From NCBI RefSeq assembly GCF_001905725.1, contig NZ_LIWB01000005.1:186001-250000 (forward strand): a stretch of 64,000 nt of DNA. Direction: 5' to 3'. The stretch is from Streptomyces sp. CB02400 (GTDB lineage Bacteria > Actinomycetota > Actinomycetes > Streptomycetales > Streptomycetaceae). The translations under genes were made by a program, and so were the position numbers. The notes beneath the pieces were generated by a model, which saw only the letters and a program-made list of their open reading frames with translations, made no database searches and was not told the DNA's origin. Below are positions 16,034 to 23,794 of the stretch, piece after piece. Positions within the stretch are counted from its first letter, which is position 1. Each line of letters opens with the position of its first letter.

Positions 16034-16932
16034 CCGACGCCCTCGCCCGCATCCACGCGGCCTTCGCCGACGCCGGGGTCACCGGCCGGCTGCACGCGCT
16101 CGACATCGACTCCGGGGCGCAGCTCGACGCCGGGGCGGACCAGCCGGTCCCCACGGCCAGTGTCCACAAGCTGTGTGTCCTGGTCACGCTGCACGAACAG
16201 GCGGCGGCGGGCCTGCTGGACCTCACCGAGCAGGTGGAGTGCCCGCCCGCCGGACGCACCACGGGCCCCACCGGGGTCGCCGCCATGCTGGACGCGGTCC
16301 GGATGTCCCTGCGCGACCTGGCGTTCCTGATGATGACGGTCAGCGACAACGCCGCCGCCGACCTGCTGCTGCGCCGGGTGGGCCTCGACGCCGTCAACGC
16401 GACGACGGCCCGGCTCGGCCTCACCCGGACGCTCGCCGTGCACTCCTTCGGCGAGATGCTCGCCACCGTGAAGGAGGACGCCGGTCCCGACGGTGCCCGG
16501 GCGCTCGCCGACCCGCGGGTCATCACCCGGCTGCGGGCGCTCGACCCGGCCCGCACCAACCGCAGCACGCCGCGCGACATGACCCGGCTGCTGGCCGCCG
16601 TGTGGCGGGACGAGGCGTGTACGCCGGAGCACGGCGCGGCCGTCCGGCGGATCCTGGGGCTGCAGGTGTGGCCGCACCGCCTGGCGTCGGGCTTCCCCTT
16701 CGACGACGTGCACGTCGCCGGGAAGACCGGCAGCCTGCCGACCCTGCGCAACGAGGTCGGCGTGGTCGAGTATCCGGACGGGGGCCGTTACGCCGTCGCC
16801 GTGTTCACCCGGACCGCGCACACCGCGGCCACTCTTCCGGCGGCCGACGCGGTGATCGGCACGGCCGCGCGGACCGCGGTGGACGCGCTGCGGGCGAAAG
16901 GGCTGCGGTCACGTCGGTCCCGCGCCGAATGA
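16030..16932 (+). CDS. Cytoplasmic class A-like serine hydrolase (BlaB-like)
   Basis: Protein of 300 residues with beta-lactamase-fold motifs S44-V-H-K47, S105-D-N107 and K232-T-G234, but no signal peptide and no ExxLN motif with the class A general-base glutamate. It therefore probably binds rather than hydrolyses penicillins. Together with the upstream LysR gene, which it overlaps by four bases (GTGA), it resembles S. cacaoi BlaB, a penicillin-interactive protein required for induction. An intracellular sensor of beta-lactams or muropeptides is the likely role. It may also be an esterase of the same superfamily. Confidence 0.8.
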   Translation: MTDALARIHAAFADAGVTGRLHALDIDSGAQLDAGADQPVPTASVHKLCVLVTLHEQAAAGLLDLTEQVECPPAGRTTGPTGVAAMLDAVRMSLRDLAFLMMTVSDNAAADLLLRRVGLDAVNATTARLGLTRTLAVHSFGEMLATVKEDAGPDGARALADPRVITRLRALDPARTNRSTPRDMTRLLAAVWRDEACTPEHGAAVRRILGLQVWPHRLASGFPFDDVHVAGKTGSLPTLRNEVGVVEYPDGGRYAVAVFTRTAHTAATLPAADAVIGTAARTAVDALRAKGLRSRRSRAE

Positions 16933-16958
16933 AAGCGAATAAGGGGTCGGAAAACGAA

Positions 16959-16994
16959 GAGCAGGGGCCCGCACCGAAGTGCGGGCCCCTGCTC
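16959..16994 (-). terminator. Strong terminator after the cold-shock gene
   Basis: Perfect 16-bp stem (16959-16974 with 16979-16994), tetraloop CGAA. On the minus strand it is followed by TTCGTTTTCC, a U-rich tract, so it terminates the cold-shock transcript; it can also stop the convergent blaB-like gene. Confidence 0.9.
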
Positions 16995-17014
16995 TTGCAA
17001 TCCCTGCGCCTGGA

Positions 17015-17218
17015 TCAGGCGGGGACGATGTTCTCCGCCTGCGGGCCCTTCTGGCCCTGCGTGACGTCGAAGCTCACCTTCTGGCCTTCCTGGAGCTCAC
17101 GGAAGCCGGAGGTGGCGATGTTCGAGTAGTGGGCGAAGACGTCGGCGCCGCCGCCGTCCTGCTCGATGAAGCCGAAGCCCTTTTCCGAGTTGAACCACTT
17201 CACCGTACCGGTGGCCAT
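17015..17218 (-). CDS. cspA: Cold-shock protein (CspA family)
   Basis: Single-stranded nucleic-acid chaperone of 67 residues, the exact length of the family. RNP1 (KGFGFIEQ) and RNP2 (DVFAHYSNI) are intact in [20 protein letters not shown] and following. The ATG at 17218 has GGAGAA eight bases upstream. The upstream 180 bases are gene-free and relatively AT-rich, consistent with the long 5' leader usual for cold-shock genes. It is monocistronic, ending at a strong hairpin. Confidence 0.97.
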   Translation of the reverse strand: MATGTVKWFNSEKGFGFIEQDGGGADVFAHYSNIATSGFRELQEGQKVSFDVTQGQKGPQAENIVPA

Positions 17219-17459
17219 ATCAATTCTCCTGAGACAGTGCCGGGACTCGCACTTTACGAATCCCTTCATCGTCGCGATGATCACCTGCCCGGAGACCCGG
17301 TAGCAAACTGGCAACCACAACTGCAACTGGCGTCAGCCTAGCACGGAAAAAGTCAACGGCAAGCGAGGAAAATCACTGGAATAAAACGCCGGTGGCGTGT
17401 TTAGGGAAAGAGATTTTCTTCAGCGGGAGCGGAAATACTGTTTCGGCGGGTATAGATTT
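17219..17459. other. Leader and promoter region of the cold-shock gene
   Basis: No coding frame. The minus strand contains TTGACTTTTTCC near 17360 and several TTG/TAC elements, so transcription probably starts 80-150 bases before the cold-shock ATG, but no single promoter stands out. The 3' end of the MerR-type gene lies at its right edge. Confidence 0.4.
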
Positions 17460-17840
17460 TCAGCGGCGTCCGTGGACCGTCCCCGCGTCGCGCCGGCGCA
17501 GCTCCTCGTTGGCGCGTTCGGCCTGTTCGAGCTGGTCCTCGAGGCTGATGATGCGGCACGCGGCGTCGACCGGTGTGCCCTGGTCGACCAGTTCGCGGGC
17601 CCGGGCGGCCAGCCTGAGCTGGTGGCGCGAGTAGCGGCGGTGGCCGCCCTCCGAGCGCGTCGGGGTGATCAGCCGCGCCTCGCCCAGGGCGCGGAGAAAA
17701 GCGGGTGTGACTCCGACCAGTTCGGCGGCCCTGCCCATGGTGTAGGCCGGGAAATGGTCGTCGTCGAGCCGGTCGGCGACGGGGAGCCGGTCCTGGTCCG
17801 GCTGCCGGCCGTCGGCGTACGGCTGACTTTCCGAGGGCAT
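17460..17840 (-). CDS. MerR-family helix-turn-helix regulator
   Basis: Small DNA-binding protein of 126 residues. The MerR HTH (FPAYTMGRAAELVGVTPAFLRALGEARLITPTRSEGGHRRYSRHQL) spans about residues 30-75, followed by a helical coiled coil (ISLEDQLEQAERANEELRRRD). No effector domain or metal-binding cysteines are present. The ATG at 17840 is chosen because GGAAAGG precedes it; a GTG ten codons earlier lacks such a site. It is upstream of the cold-shock gene in the same direction but separated by a 240-base promoter region. Confidence 0.85.
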   Translation of the reverse strand: MPSESQPYADGRQPDQDRLPVADRLDDDHFPAYTMGRAAELVGVTPAFLRALGEARLITPTRSEGGHRRYSRHQLRLAARARELVDQGTPVDAACRIISLEDQLEQAERANEELRRRDAGTVHGRR

Positions 17841-18545
17841 ACGCACCTTTCCGCGGACCACGGTGGGCACGGTCCGCCACGGGGACGGGTTCCCCAGGGG
17901 GGAACTCTAGTCGGCCCGATGGAAAACCTGCCGTGGCGACGGCAGATGTCCTGCGCCTGGACGCGTACGGCTGCTACGCCTCCTCCCGGCGGGTGCGGTA
18001 CGGGCCCGTTGCGCCGAGCCCGGTCCAGTGGTGGTGGGACCGCCACTGGACCGGAGGACCTCGACGTCCGGCAGATGGGTGGGCGGCCATGAAGCCGTCG
18101 GCGCGGAGGCCGGGCGCGTGCCCCTCAGTCGGCCACGGAAAGCCGCATCGCCGATGCCGACGCGGGTGGGGAAGCGACGGTGGAGCGTCGCACCGCCGGT
18201 GCCGGCCCGGCGGACGACGGCGGCCGCCGGGGCGTCGAGCCCCCGCCCGACGAAGACCACACGGACCACCCCCGGCAGCCGGCCCAGCCGCCCCGCCTCC
18301 CGGCGCCGGGAGGCGGGGGTGGTGGGCTGCTCGCCGCCGGGCGTCGGCGCCGACGGGTGCGGGGGCAGGAAGGCCGGGTACGGGCCCCGAGCTGCACACG
18401 TGGGGACGCGACGGCCCGTCCCGGCCTTCCTCTGGGCGCAATCTGTCATGCCGTGGGAGCGGGCGCCCGCCGGGGCGGGCCACGAGCGTGACAGGGTCGG
18501 ACATTCCAGGCGCTTTATCTCATTTCTTCGGCCATACTCGGAAAC
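17841..18545. other. 705-base region with no convincing gene
   Basis: Several open frames cross this stretch on both strands but all are Arg/Pro/Gly-rich shadows without ribosome sites or motifs. An 11-bp inverted repeat is at 18021-18053. Near the right end CATACT at 18532-18537, with GGAA before the ATG, probably belongs to the DUF6479 gene's control region. Confidence 0.5.
18021..18053. repeat. Perfect inverted repeat CGGTCCAGTGG / CCACTGGACCG
   Basis: Eleven-base arms at 18021-18031 and 18043-18053 around an 11-base spacer. Isolated in non-coding sequence about 180 bases upstream of the MerR-type gene start. It could be an operator or a hairpin of an unrecognised transcript. Confidence 0.6.
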
Positions 18546-18917
18546 ATGAACACGGCAACGTATGTAGTTCTGGCCGTCAGTACGCACAGGTGGGCCGTCT
18601 TCGCGGCCTTCATCGGCGGACTGGTCGTGGCCGGTGCGCTGATCTGGGCCGTACGTGTCGGGATGCGGTACATGGACCGGGAGGAGCCCCGCCCCGCCCC
18701 GGAGGACCAGCCGAGACTGCCGGACGGCGGCGCGGTCCACGAGATGCGGGAGATGCGGGAGCCGGACGAGATGCCGGACATGTCGAGGACCGGCTCACGG
18801 CTCATGCCCTACGAGCTCCATCACTCCGCGACCAGAACGGGCAAGGACCAGCAACGCAAGCGTTGGCTGCCCGGTTCCAGCGGCGGCTTCGGCAGCGGAG
18901 GCCCCGGGCACGTGTGA
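18546..18917 (+). CDS. DUF6479-family small membrane protein
   Basis: Streptomyces-specific protein of 123 residues, function unknown. One membrane span (about 17-38: FAAFIGGLVVAGALIWAVRVG) is followed by a hydrophilic domain with the family pattern PEDQPRLPDGGAVHEMREMREPDE and RLMPYELHH. GGAA lies only three bases before the ATG at 18546. It converges on the next gene, with two bases between the stop codons, so any terminator must lie within coding sequence. Confidence 0.8.
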   Translation: MNTATYVVLAVSTHRWAVFAAFIGGLVVAGALIWAVRVGMRYMDREEPRPAPEDQPRLPDGGAVHEMREMREPDEMPDMSRTGSRLMPYELHHSATRTGKDQQRKRWLPGSSGGFGSGGPGHV

Positions 18918-18919
18918 CG

Positions 18920-19696
18920 TCAGCGGGCCGCGGCGGCGGCCGGGGCGGCGGCCCCCACGGTGATCTGGATCTGCTCGCTCGACGCGCTCACGCCGTTCAG
19001 GGCGGCGGTGGCCTGGAGCCGGTTGGGGCCGTCCGGGAGGGCGGGACCGGGAGCGCAGCTCCAGCGGCCGTCGGACCCCGCCGTGTCGGTGCACACCTCG
19101 TGGCCGTCCTTGTCGGAGACGGTGATCCGCGCGCCCGGGTGGGCCGTACCGGCGATCGCCGGCCGCGCGCCCAGCGGCACACCGGACTCCGGGCGGGTCA
19201 GGGTCGGCTCGTCCAGCCCCACGGTGACCAGGCAGCCGCCGGTCGCCCGGAGCGCGCCGGCCGCGTCCGCGAGCCGCAGGACGCATCCGTTCAGCCGGGT
19301 CCCGGGCACCGCGTCCGCGGGGACCGCCAGCACGAAGGGGAAGGTGCCCGCCCGCCAGGGTAGCTCCGCCGAGACCGCGGTGTAGGCGGCGCCGCGGCCG
19401 TCGGCGGCCACGGTGCCCCGGTAGCCGGGGGCGTCGAGGGGAACACCCGTCACCCGGGCCCCGGCGGGGGCGGTCAGGGTCAGCGTGGAACCGTTGCCGA
19501 GGGCGGGGCCCGTGAGTCCCACGGCCTCGACGATGCCGTCCCGGCCGGGCGGGATCGTCACCTCGCCCCACAGGACCCGGTCGCGCGCCGCCGGGGCGCC
19601 GTCGGCGGCGGAGGCCCCGCCCGCCGGCCACGCGCCCGCGAGGATCCCGGCCGCCGTCAGTACGGCGGCCGCCGCTGTCCTGCCGGACCTGTTCAT
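18920..19696 (-). CDS. Secreted protein with Ig-like C-terminal domain
   Basis: Exported protein of 258 residues without a recognised enzymatic domain. The signal peptide (MNRSGRTAAAAVLTAAGIL..., cleavage near ASA, about residue 30) starts at the ATG at 19696, which is preceded by GGAGCCC. Residues about 40-160 are beta-rich with two cysteine pairs. The C-terminus (PESGVPLGARPAIAGTAHPGARITVSDKDGHEVCT...) looks like a bacterial Ig-like/adhesion fold. An imperfect hairpin (19726-19737 with 19749-19759) lies just upstream. Confidence 0.65.
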   Translation of the reverse strand: MNRSGRTAAAAVLTAAGILAGAWPAGGASAADGAPAARDRVLWGEVTIPPGRDGIVEAVGLTGPALGNGSTLTLTAPAGARVTGVPLDAPGYRGTVAADGRGAAYTAVSAELPWRAGTFPFVLAVPADAVPGTRLNGCVLRLADAAGALRATGGCLVTVGLDEPTLTRPESGVPLGARPAIAGTAHPGARITVSDKDGHEVCTDTAGSDGRWSCAPGPALPDGPNRLQATAALNGVSASSEQIQITVGAAAPAAAAAR

Positions 19697-19894
19697 CGTC
19701 GGCGGGCTCCCTGTACGGCCGTCACGGACACCCCCGGAGCCGATTCTGCCGGGGTGTCCGCGCGGGCCGCCCGCACTGAACGGCCGTACGGGTGGGCCGG
19801 GCGCGGAACCCGCTTCCGGACCGGACGGCGGGAGGGGCACAGTGGAGCGAAGGGCATCGAAAGGCAGTGAAACGGGCACGGGAGGTGTTCCGGT

Positions 19895-20281
19895 GTGATC
19901 ACCGAGCTTGCCGTCGAACGGGTCGAGTTCACGTGCGGCACGTGCTGGCACCACTGGAGCGTGGACTACGACGTCCAGCGCAACATGGACGGCCGCGGGG
20001 AGGAGTGGGAGTACTTCTACCGGGACAACACCGCCGTCCCCTCCCCGTACACCCCCGACGGCGCCCCGTCCTGCGAGCACTGCGGACGCCACTGGGTCGG
20101 ACACCTGGTCGCCCGCCGTCCGGTACCGCTGCCGGGCGTCTCCGACGCGCCGCGCAGCCGCGTCCCGCCGGAGGGCCTGCACCGTCCGGAGCGCCACCGG
20201 GCCCCGCTGCTGGAGGCCGACGGCCATCCGCAGCCGCCCAGGGAGCCCCCGGAGGTCCGGTCGGCCACGGGCCCGCCCTGA
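19895..20281 (+). CDS. Zinc-ribbon-like hypothetical protein
   Basis: Protein of 128 residues, unknown function, with two CxxC pairs (FTCGTCWHHW at about 13-22 and SCEHCGRHW at about 59-67) that would form one zinc site. The GTG at 19895 has GGAGGTG about 12 bases upstream. The C-terminal half is Pro/Arg-rich and probably disordered. Converges on the alpha-glucosidase across a strong hairpin. Confidence 0.7.
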   Translation: MITELAVERVEFTCGTCWHHWSVDYDVQRNMDGRGEEWEYFYRDNTAVPSPYTPDGAPSCEHCGRHWVGHLVARRPVPLPGVSDAPRSRVPPEGLHRPERHRAPLLEADGHPQPPREPPEVRSATGPP

Positions 20282-20316
20282 CCGCCCCGGTCCCGGCCCG
20301 CCGGGAACGGGGCGGT
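20281..20316. terminator. Bidirectional hairpin between convergent genes
   Basis: Outer stem ACCGCCCCG / CGGGGCGGT (9 bp) continues after one mismatch into TCCCGG / CCGGGA with a 4-base loop. Confidence 0.8.
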
Positions 20317-20323
20317 GTGCGGG

Positions 20324-22027
20324 TCAGCGGCCGAGCCAGGCCGTGGTGTCCGGGCCGAGGCGGCCTTCCTCCAGGGGTGCGCTGGTCAGCAGGACCTCGC
20401 CCGCCGGGAGGGAGACCGGGTCGGGGGACAGGTTGGTCACGCAGCGCCAGCCGTCGCCGCGGTCGAACTGCAGGACCCCCGCCGGGGTCTCCTCCGCCCA
20501 GGTCAGCGTCTCGCCGTCGATCAGCTTGCGGCGGGTGCGCAGGGCCGTGCGGTACAGCTCCAGGGTCGAGCCCTCGGCACCGTCCTGTGCCTCGACGGCG
20601 TACGCGGCGAAGGACGGCGGCTGCGGCAGCCAGGCACCGGCCGCCCCGAAGCCGTACGACGGACCGGTCGTCGTCCACGGCAGCGGCACCCGGCACCCGT
20701 CGCGGCCCTTGCGGACGTGCCCGGTCTGTTCCCAGATCGGGTCCTGGAGGACCTCGGTGGGCAGGTCGGCGACCTCGGGCAGGCCCAGCTCCTCACCCTG
20801 GTAGAGGTAGGCCGAGCCGGGGAGCGCCAGCATCAGCAGGGTGGCGGCGCGGGCCCGGCGCAGTCCGGCGTCCGGGTCGACGGCGGGGGCGCGGCCGCCG
20901 GACAGCAGCCAGGCGTTCTCGTCCGTGCCCGGCGGCAGCATCAGCCGGGAGGCGTGCCGGACGACGTCGTGGTTGGAGAGCACCCAGGTCGCCGAGGCGC
21001 CCGCGGCGTGCGCGGTCTGAAGCGAGTCGGTGATGACCTGGCGCAGCTCCTCCGCGTCCCACCCGGCCTGTAGGTACTCGAAGTTGAAGGCCTGGCCCAG
21101 TTCGTCCGGACGGGCGTACAGGGCGCGCCGGGCGCCGGGGACCCAGGCCTCGGCGACGGCCATCCGGGGCGGGGAGTAGGCGTCGAGGATCTTGCGCCAG
21201 TCGCGGTAGATCTCGTGCACCTCGTCCCGGTCGTAGAAGGGGTGGGTGCCGGGCGGGAAGTCGGTGAGGGCGCCCTCGCGGCTCAGCTCGGGGGCGCCGA
21301 GGTCGCGCAGCGGCTCGTCGAGGTCCTTGGCGAGGGCGTGCGCGACGTCCACGCGGAAGCCGTCCACGCCCCGGTCGGACCAGAACCGCAGGGTGGTGCG
21401 GACGTCGGCGCGGACGTCCGGGTGGCCCCAGTTGAGGTCGGGCTGCTCGGCGGCGAACAGGTGCAGGTACCACTGTCCGTCCGGCACCCGCTGCCAGGCG
21501 CTGCCGCCGAACACGGACTGCCAGTCGGTGGGCGGCAGCTCGCCCCGCTCCCCCTTGCCGTCGCGGAAGACGTAGCGGTCGCGGGCCGGGGAGCCGGGCC
21601 CGGCGCGCAGCGCCTCCTGGAACCAGACGTGCTGGTGGGAGCTGTGGTTGGGGACGATGTCGACGATCACCTTCAGGCCGAGCCGGTGGGCCTCGGCGAC
21701 GAGCGCGTCGAAGTCGTCGAGGGTGCCCAGGCGCGGGTCGACGTCGCGCGGGTCGGCGACGTCGTAGCCGCCGTCGGCGAGCTCGGAGGGGTAGAAGGGG
21801 CTCATCCACAGGGCGTCGACACCGAGTGTGGCGAGGTGGGTGAGGCGCCGGGTGATGCCGCGCAGGTCACCGAGTCCGTCGCCGTCGGCGTCGGCGAAGC
21901 TGCGGGGGTAGACCTGGTAGACGACGGCCTGCCGCCACCAGTCGGGGTTCCTGGAGGAGAGGTCGGGCGTGGCGTCGGGGGCGGGGTGCGGCGGCCGGGG
22001 GTCGGGCGTGGGGGTGCGATCGGTCAC
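20324..22027 (-). CDS. GH13 alpha-glucosidase (oligo-1,6-glucosidase type)
   Basis: Cytoplasmic glycoside hydrolase of 567 residues that releases glucose from maltose/isomaltose-type oligosaccharides. The (beta/alpha)8 domain starts at VVYQVYPRSFADADGDGLGDL. Catalytic residues are nucleophile D227 (GFRVDVAH), acid/base E293 (AVAEAW) and D354 (LSNHDVVRH). There is no signal peptide. The GTG at 22027 is chosen because GGAG lies at the right distance; an earlier in-frame ATG would add 45 poor residues. No transporter or regulator gene is adjacent, so the sugar source is unknown. Confidence 0.92.
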   Translation of the reverse strand: MTDRTPTPDPRPPHPAPDATPDLSSRNPDWWRQAVVYQVYPRSFADADGDGLGDLRGITRRLTHLATLGVDALWMSPFYPSELADGGYDVADPRDVDPRLGTLDDFDALVAEAHRLGLKVIVDIVPNHSSHQHVWFQEALRAGPGSPARDRYVFRDGKGERGELPPTDWQSVFGGSAWQRVPDGQWYLHLFAAEQPDLNWGHPDVRADVRTTLRFWSDRGVDGFRVDVAHALAKDLDEPLRDLGAPELSREGALTDFPPGTHPFYDRDEVHEIYRDWRKILDAYSPPRMAVAEAWVPGARRALYARPDELGQAFNFEYLQAGWDAEELRQVITDSLQTAHAAGASATWVLSNHDVVRHASRLMLPPGTDENAWLLSGGRAPAVDPDAGLRRARAATLLMLALPGSAYLYQGEELGLPEVADLPTEVLQDPIWEQTGHVRKGRDGCRVPLPWTTTGPSYGFGAAGAWLPQPPSFAAYAVEAQDGAEGSTLELYRTALRTRRKLIDGETLTWAEETPAGVLQFDRGDGWRCVTNLSPDPVSLPAGEVLLTSAPLEEGRLGPDTTAWLGR

Positions 22028-22212
22028 GCGGTCTCCTCTGGGTGCGTGCGGGTACCGGCAGAGAATCTGTCCACAACACCGTAAAAGCGAACACACCGAC
22101 AGCGGGGAGCCATTCCCTGCCGGTGTGGCGAGATCCTTTCCGCACGGTTTGCCGGAATCCACCCGGGCTACTCAGCGCGGAGGACGGTGACCCGCGAGAG
22201 GAACGAGCGACC

Positions 22213-22746
22213 ATGGCCCTTTCCCGCACACCGCGCTCCCGGCACGGCCTGGTGGCGACCGCGCTCGCCGTCACCCTCGCTCTGGCGGGGAGCGGCTGCG
22301 GCGCGGACGAGGACTTCTCCCTTCCGGACTGGGACGCGCCGGGGCAGAACGCCCGTGTCGGTGACCTGATGATCCGGTACGCGCATCTGGCCGAACCGAC
22401 GGGTGATCCGTGGCAGCCGGGCGACGACGTCCCCGTGTACGCGTGGCTCTACGACAAGGGCGGCGGGGACGACCGGCTGGTGGGCGCGAGTTCGCCGATC
22501 GCCGAGTCCGTCGACATCGTCGACGCCGACGAAGAGCGCCTGCCGGACGGCGTGGAGCTGCCCGAGAACGACCTGGTCGAACTGGAACCCGGCAAGGACC
22601 ACCTGGTCCTGCGGGACGTGCGCCAGGTGATCAGGGGCGGCGACGCCACCGAGATCACCCTGCGGTTCGAGGACGCCGGATCGACCACCTTCGGCATCCA
22701 GGCGCAGCCGCCCGTGTACGACGAGAGCACCGGTCCGAAGCAGTGA
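22213..22746 (+). CDS. Lipoprotein with PCu(A)C-like copper-chaperone fold
   Basis: Exported lipoprotein of 177 residues. The signal sequence ends in a lipobox-like LAGSGC|G. The body (VGDLMIRYAHLAEP..DDVPVYAWLYDKG..LVLRDVRQVIRGGDATEITLRFEDAGSTTFGIQAQPPVYD) has the strand order of DUF461/PCu(A)C-type proteins, but I do not see the Met/His copper ligands, so the fold assignment is tentative. The ATG at 22213 follows GAGAGGAACGAG. Confidence 0.6.
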   Translation: MALSRTPRSRHGLVATALAVTLALAGSGCGADEDFSLPDWDAPGQNARVGDLMIRYAHLAEPTGDPWQPGDDVPVYAWLYDKGGGDDRLVGASSPIAESVDIVDADEERLPDGVELPENDLVELEPGKDHLVLRDVRQVIRGGDATEITLRFEDAGSTTFGIQAQPPVYDESTGPKQ

Positions 22747-22771
22747 CCTCCGGCCGCCCCCCGGTGAACGG

Positions 22772-23755
22772 CTACTCCGAGGTGCGCTCGACCGTCGCCA
22801 GATACAGCTGGACATAGCGGGCCACGTCCACGTCCAGGCCGACGTCCACCAGGGGCTGCTCGCGGGTGCCCTCGTGGATCTCGGACTCGCCGACGCGGGG
22901 GCGGCGGTCGACCACGGTCTGGCCTCGGGCCGGGCCGGGGGCCAGGGAGACCTCGACGGGGAGCCGGTGGGTGGTCAGGCCCTCCGGGTCGGCGACCGCG
23001 CACAGCGCGCCCGCGTCACCGAGGCCGCCGGCGTCCTCGGTGGGGTCGTCGGGGCGGCTGCCCGGCGTGGCGGGGCGGTGCGCGAGCAGCTCACCGGCGA
23101 GCCGGGTGCCCGGTTCGCCGCTCGCGCGCAGCCGGCGCACGTCCGCCGCCGGGACGACGACCCGGGTGAACACGTCCAGGCCGTACATCGTGATCGGCAC
23201 CCCGGCGGTGAGCAGGATCGCGGCGGCCTCCGGGTCGTGCCAGACGTTGAACTCGGCGACCGGCGTGGCGTTCCCGACCGCCGCCGCGCCGCCCATGAAC
23301 ACGATCCGCTCGATGTTGCGGGTGACCTCGGGGTGGGTGCGCAGCAGCAGGGCGACGTTGGTGAGCGGGGCGGTGGGCACGAGCGTGACCGGGCGCGGGG
23401 AGGCGAGGATCTCCCGGCGCAGCAGGGTCACCGCGTCCACGTCGGCGGGGGTGCGGCGCGGGGCGGGCAGGCCGAGGTCGCCCATGCCGTCGTGGCCGTG
23501 GACGTGACGGGCGGAGCGCGCCGCCTCGATCAGCGGACGCTCGGCACCCCGCGCCACCGGGATCTCCGGCGCGCCCGCCTGCTCCAGCACGGTCAGCGTG
23601 TTGCGGACGACACCGTCCACGTCCGTGTTCCCGGCCACGCAGGTCACCGCGCGCAGGTCGATCCCCGGGTGGCGTACGGCGAACAGCAGGGCCAGGGCGT
23701 CGTCGACACCGGTGTCGCAGTCGATGATCACCGGAACGGGCCGACCGTTGGTCAC
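22772..23755 (-). CDS. Inosine-uridine preferring nucleoside hydrolase
   Basis: Hydrolyses the N-glycosidic bond of ribonucleosides (nucleoside salvage). The calcium-binding signature DCDTGVDDA is at about residues 11-19, with VPTAPLTNVALLL, FMGGAAAVGN..AEFNVWHDPEAA further on, as in the family. Length (327 residues) is normal. The GTG at 23755 is preceded by GGAAGGAG eight bases upstream. Stands alone, convergent with the lipoprotein gene. Confidence 0.9.
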   Translation of the reverse strand: MTNGRPVPVIIDCDTGVDDALALLFAVRHPGIDLRAVTCVAGNTDVDGVVRNTLTVLEQAGAPEIPVARGAERPLIEAARSARHVHGHDGMGDLGLPAPRRTPADVDAVTLLRREILASPRPVTLVPTAPLTNVALLLRTHPEVTRNIERIVFMGGAAAVGNATPVAEFNVWHDPEAAAILLTAGVPITMYGLDVFTRVVVPAADVRRLRASGEPGTRLAGELLAHRPATPGSRPDDPTEDAGGLGDAGALCAVADPEGLTTHRLPVEVSLAPGPARGQTVVDRRPRVGESEIHEGTREQPLVDVGLDVDVARYVQLYLATVERTSE

Positions 23756-23794
23756 GACGAGGACTCCTTCCGCCTGCACACGTGACTGCCGACC

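Noticed and set aside
17907..18740. Long frames on both strands of the orphan region
   Set aside because: All are Arg/Pro-rich with no motifs or start signals, and those reaching beyond 18546 overlap the DUF6479 gene.
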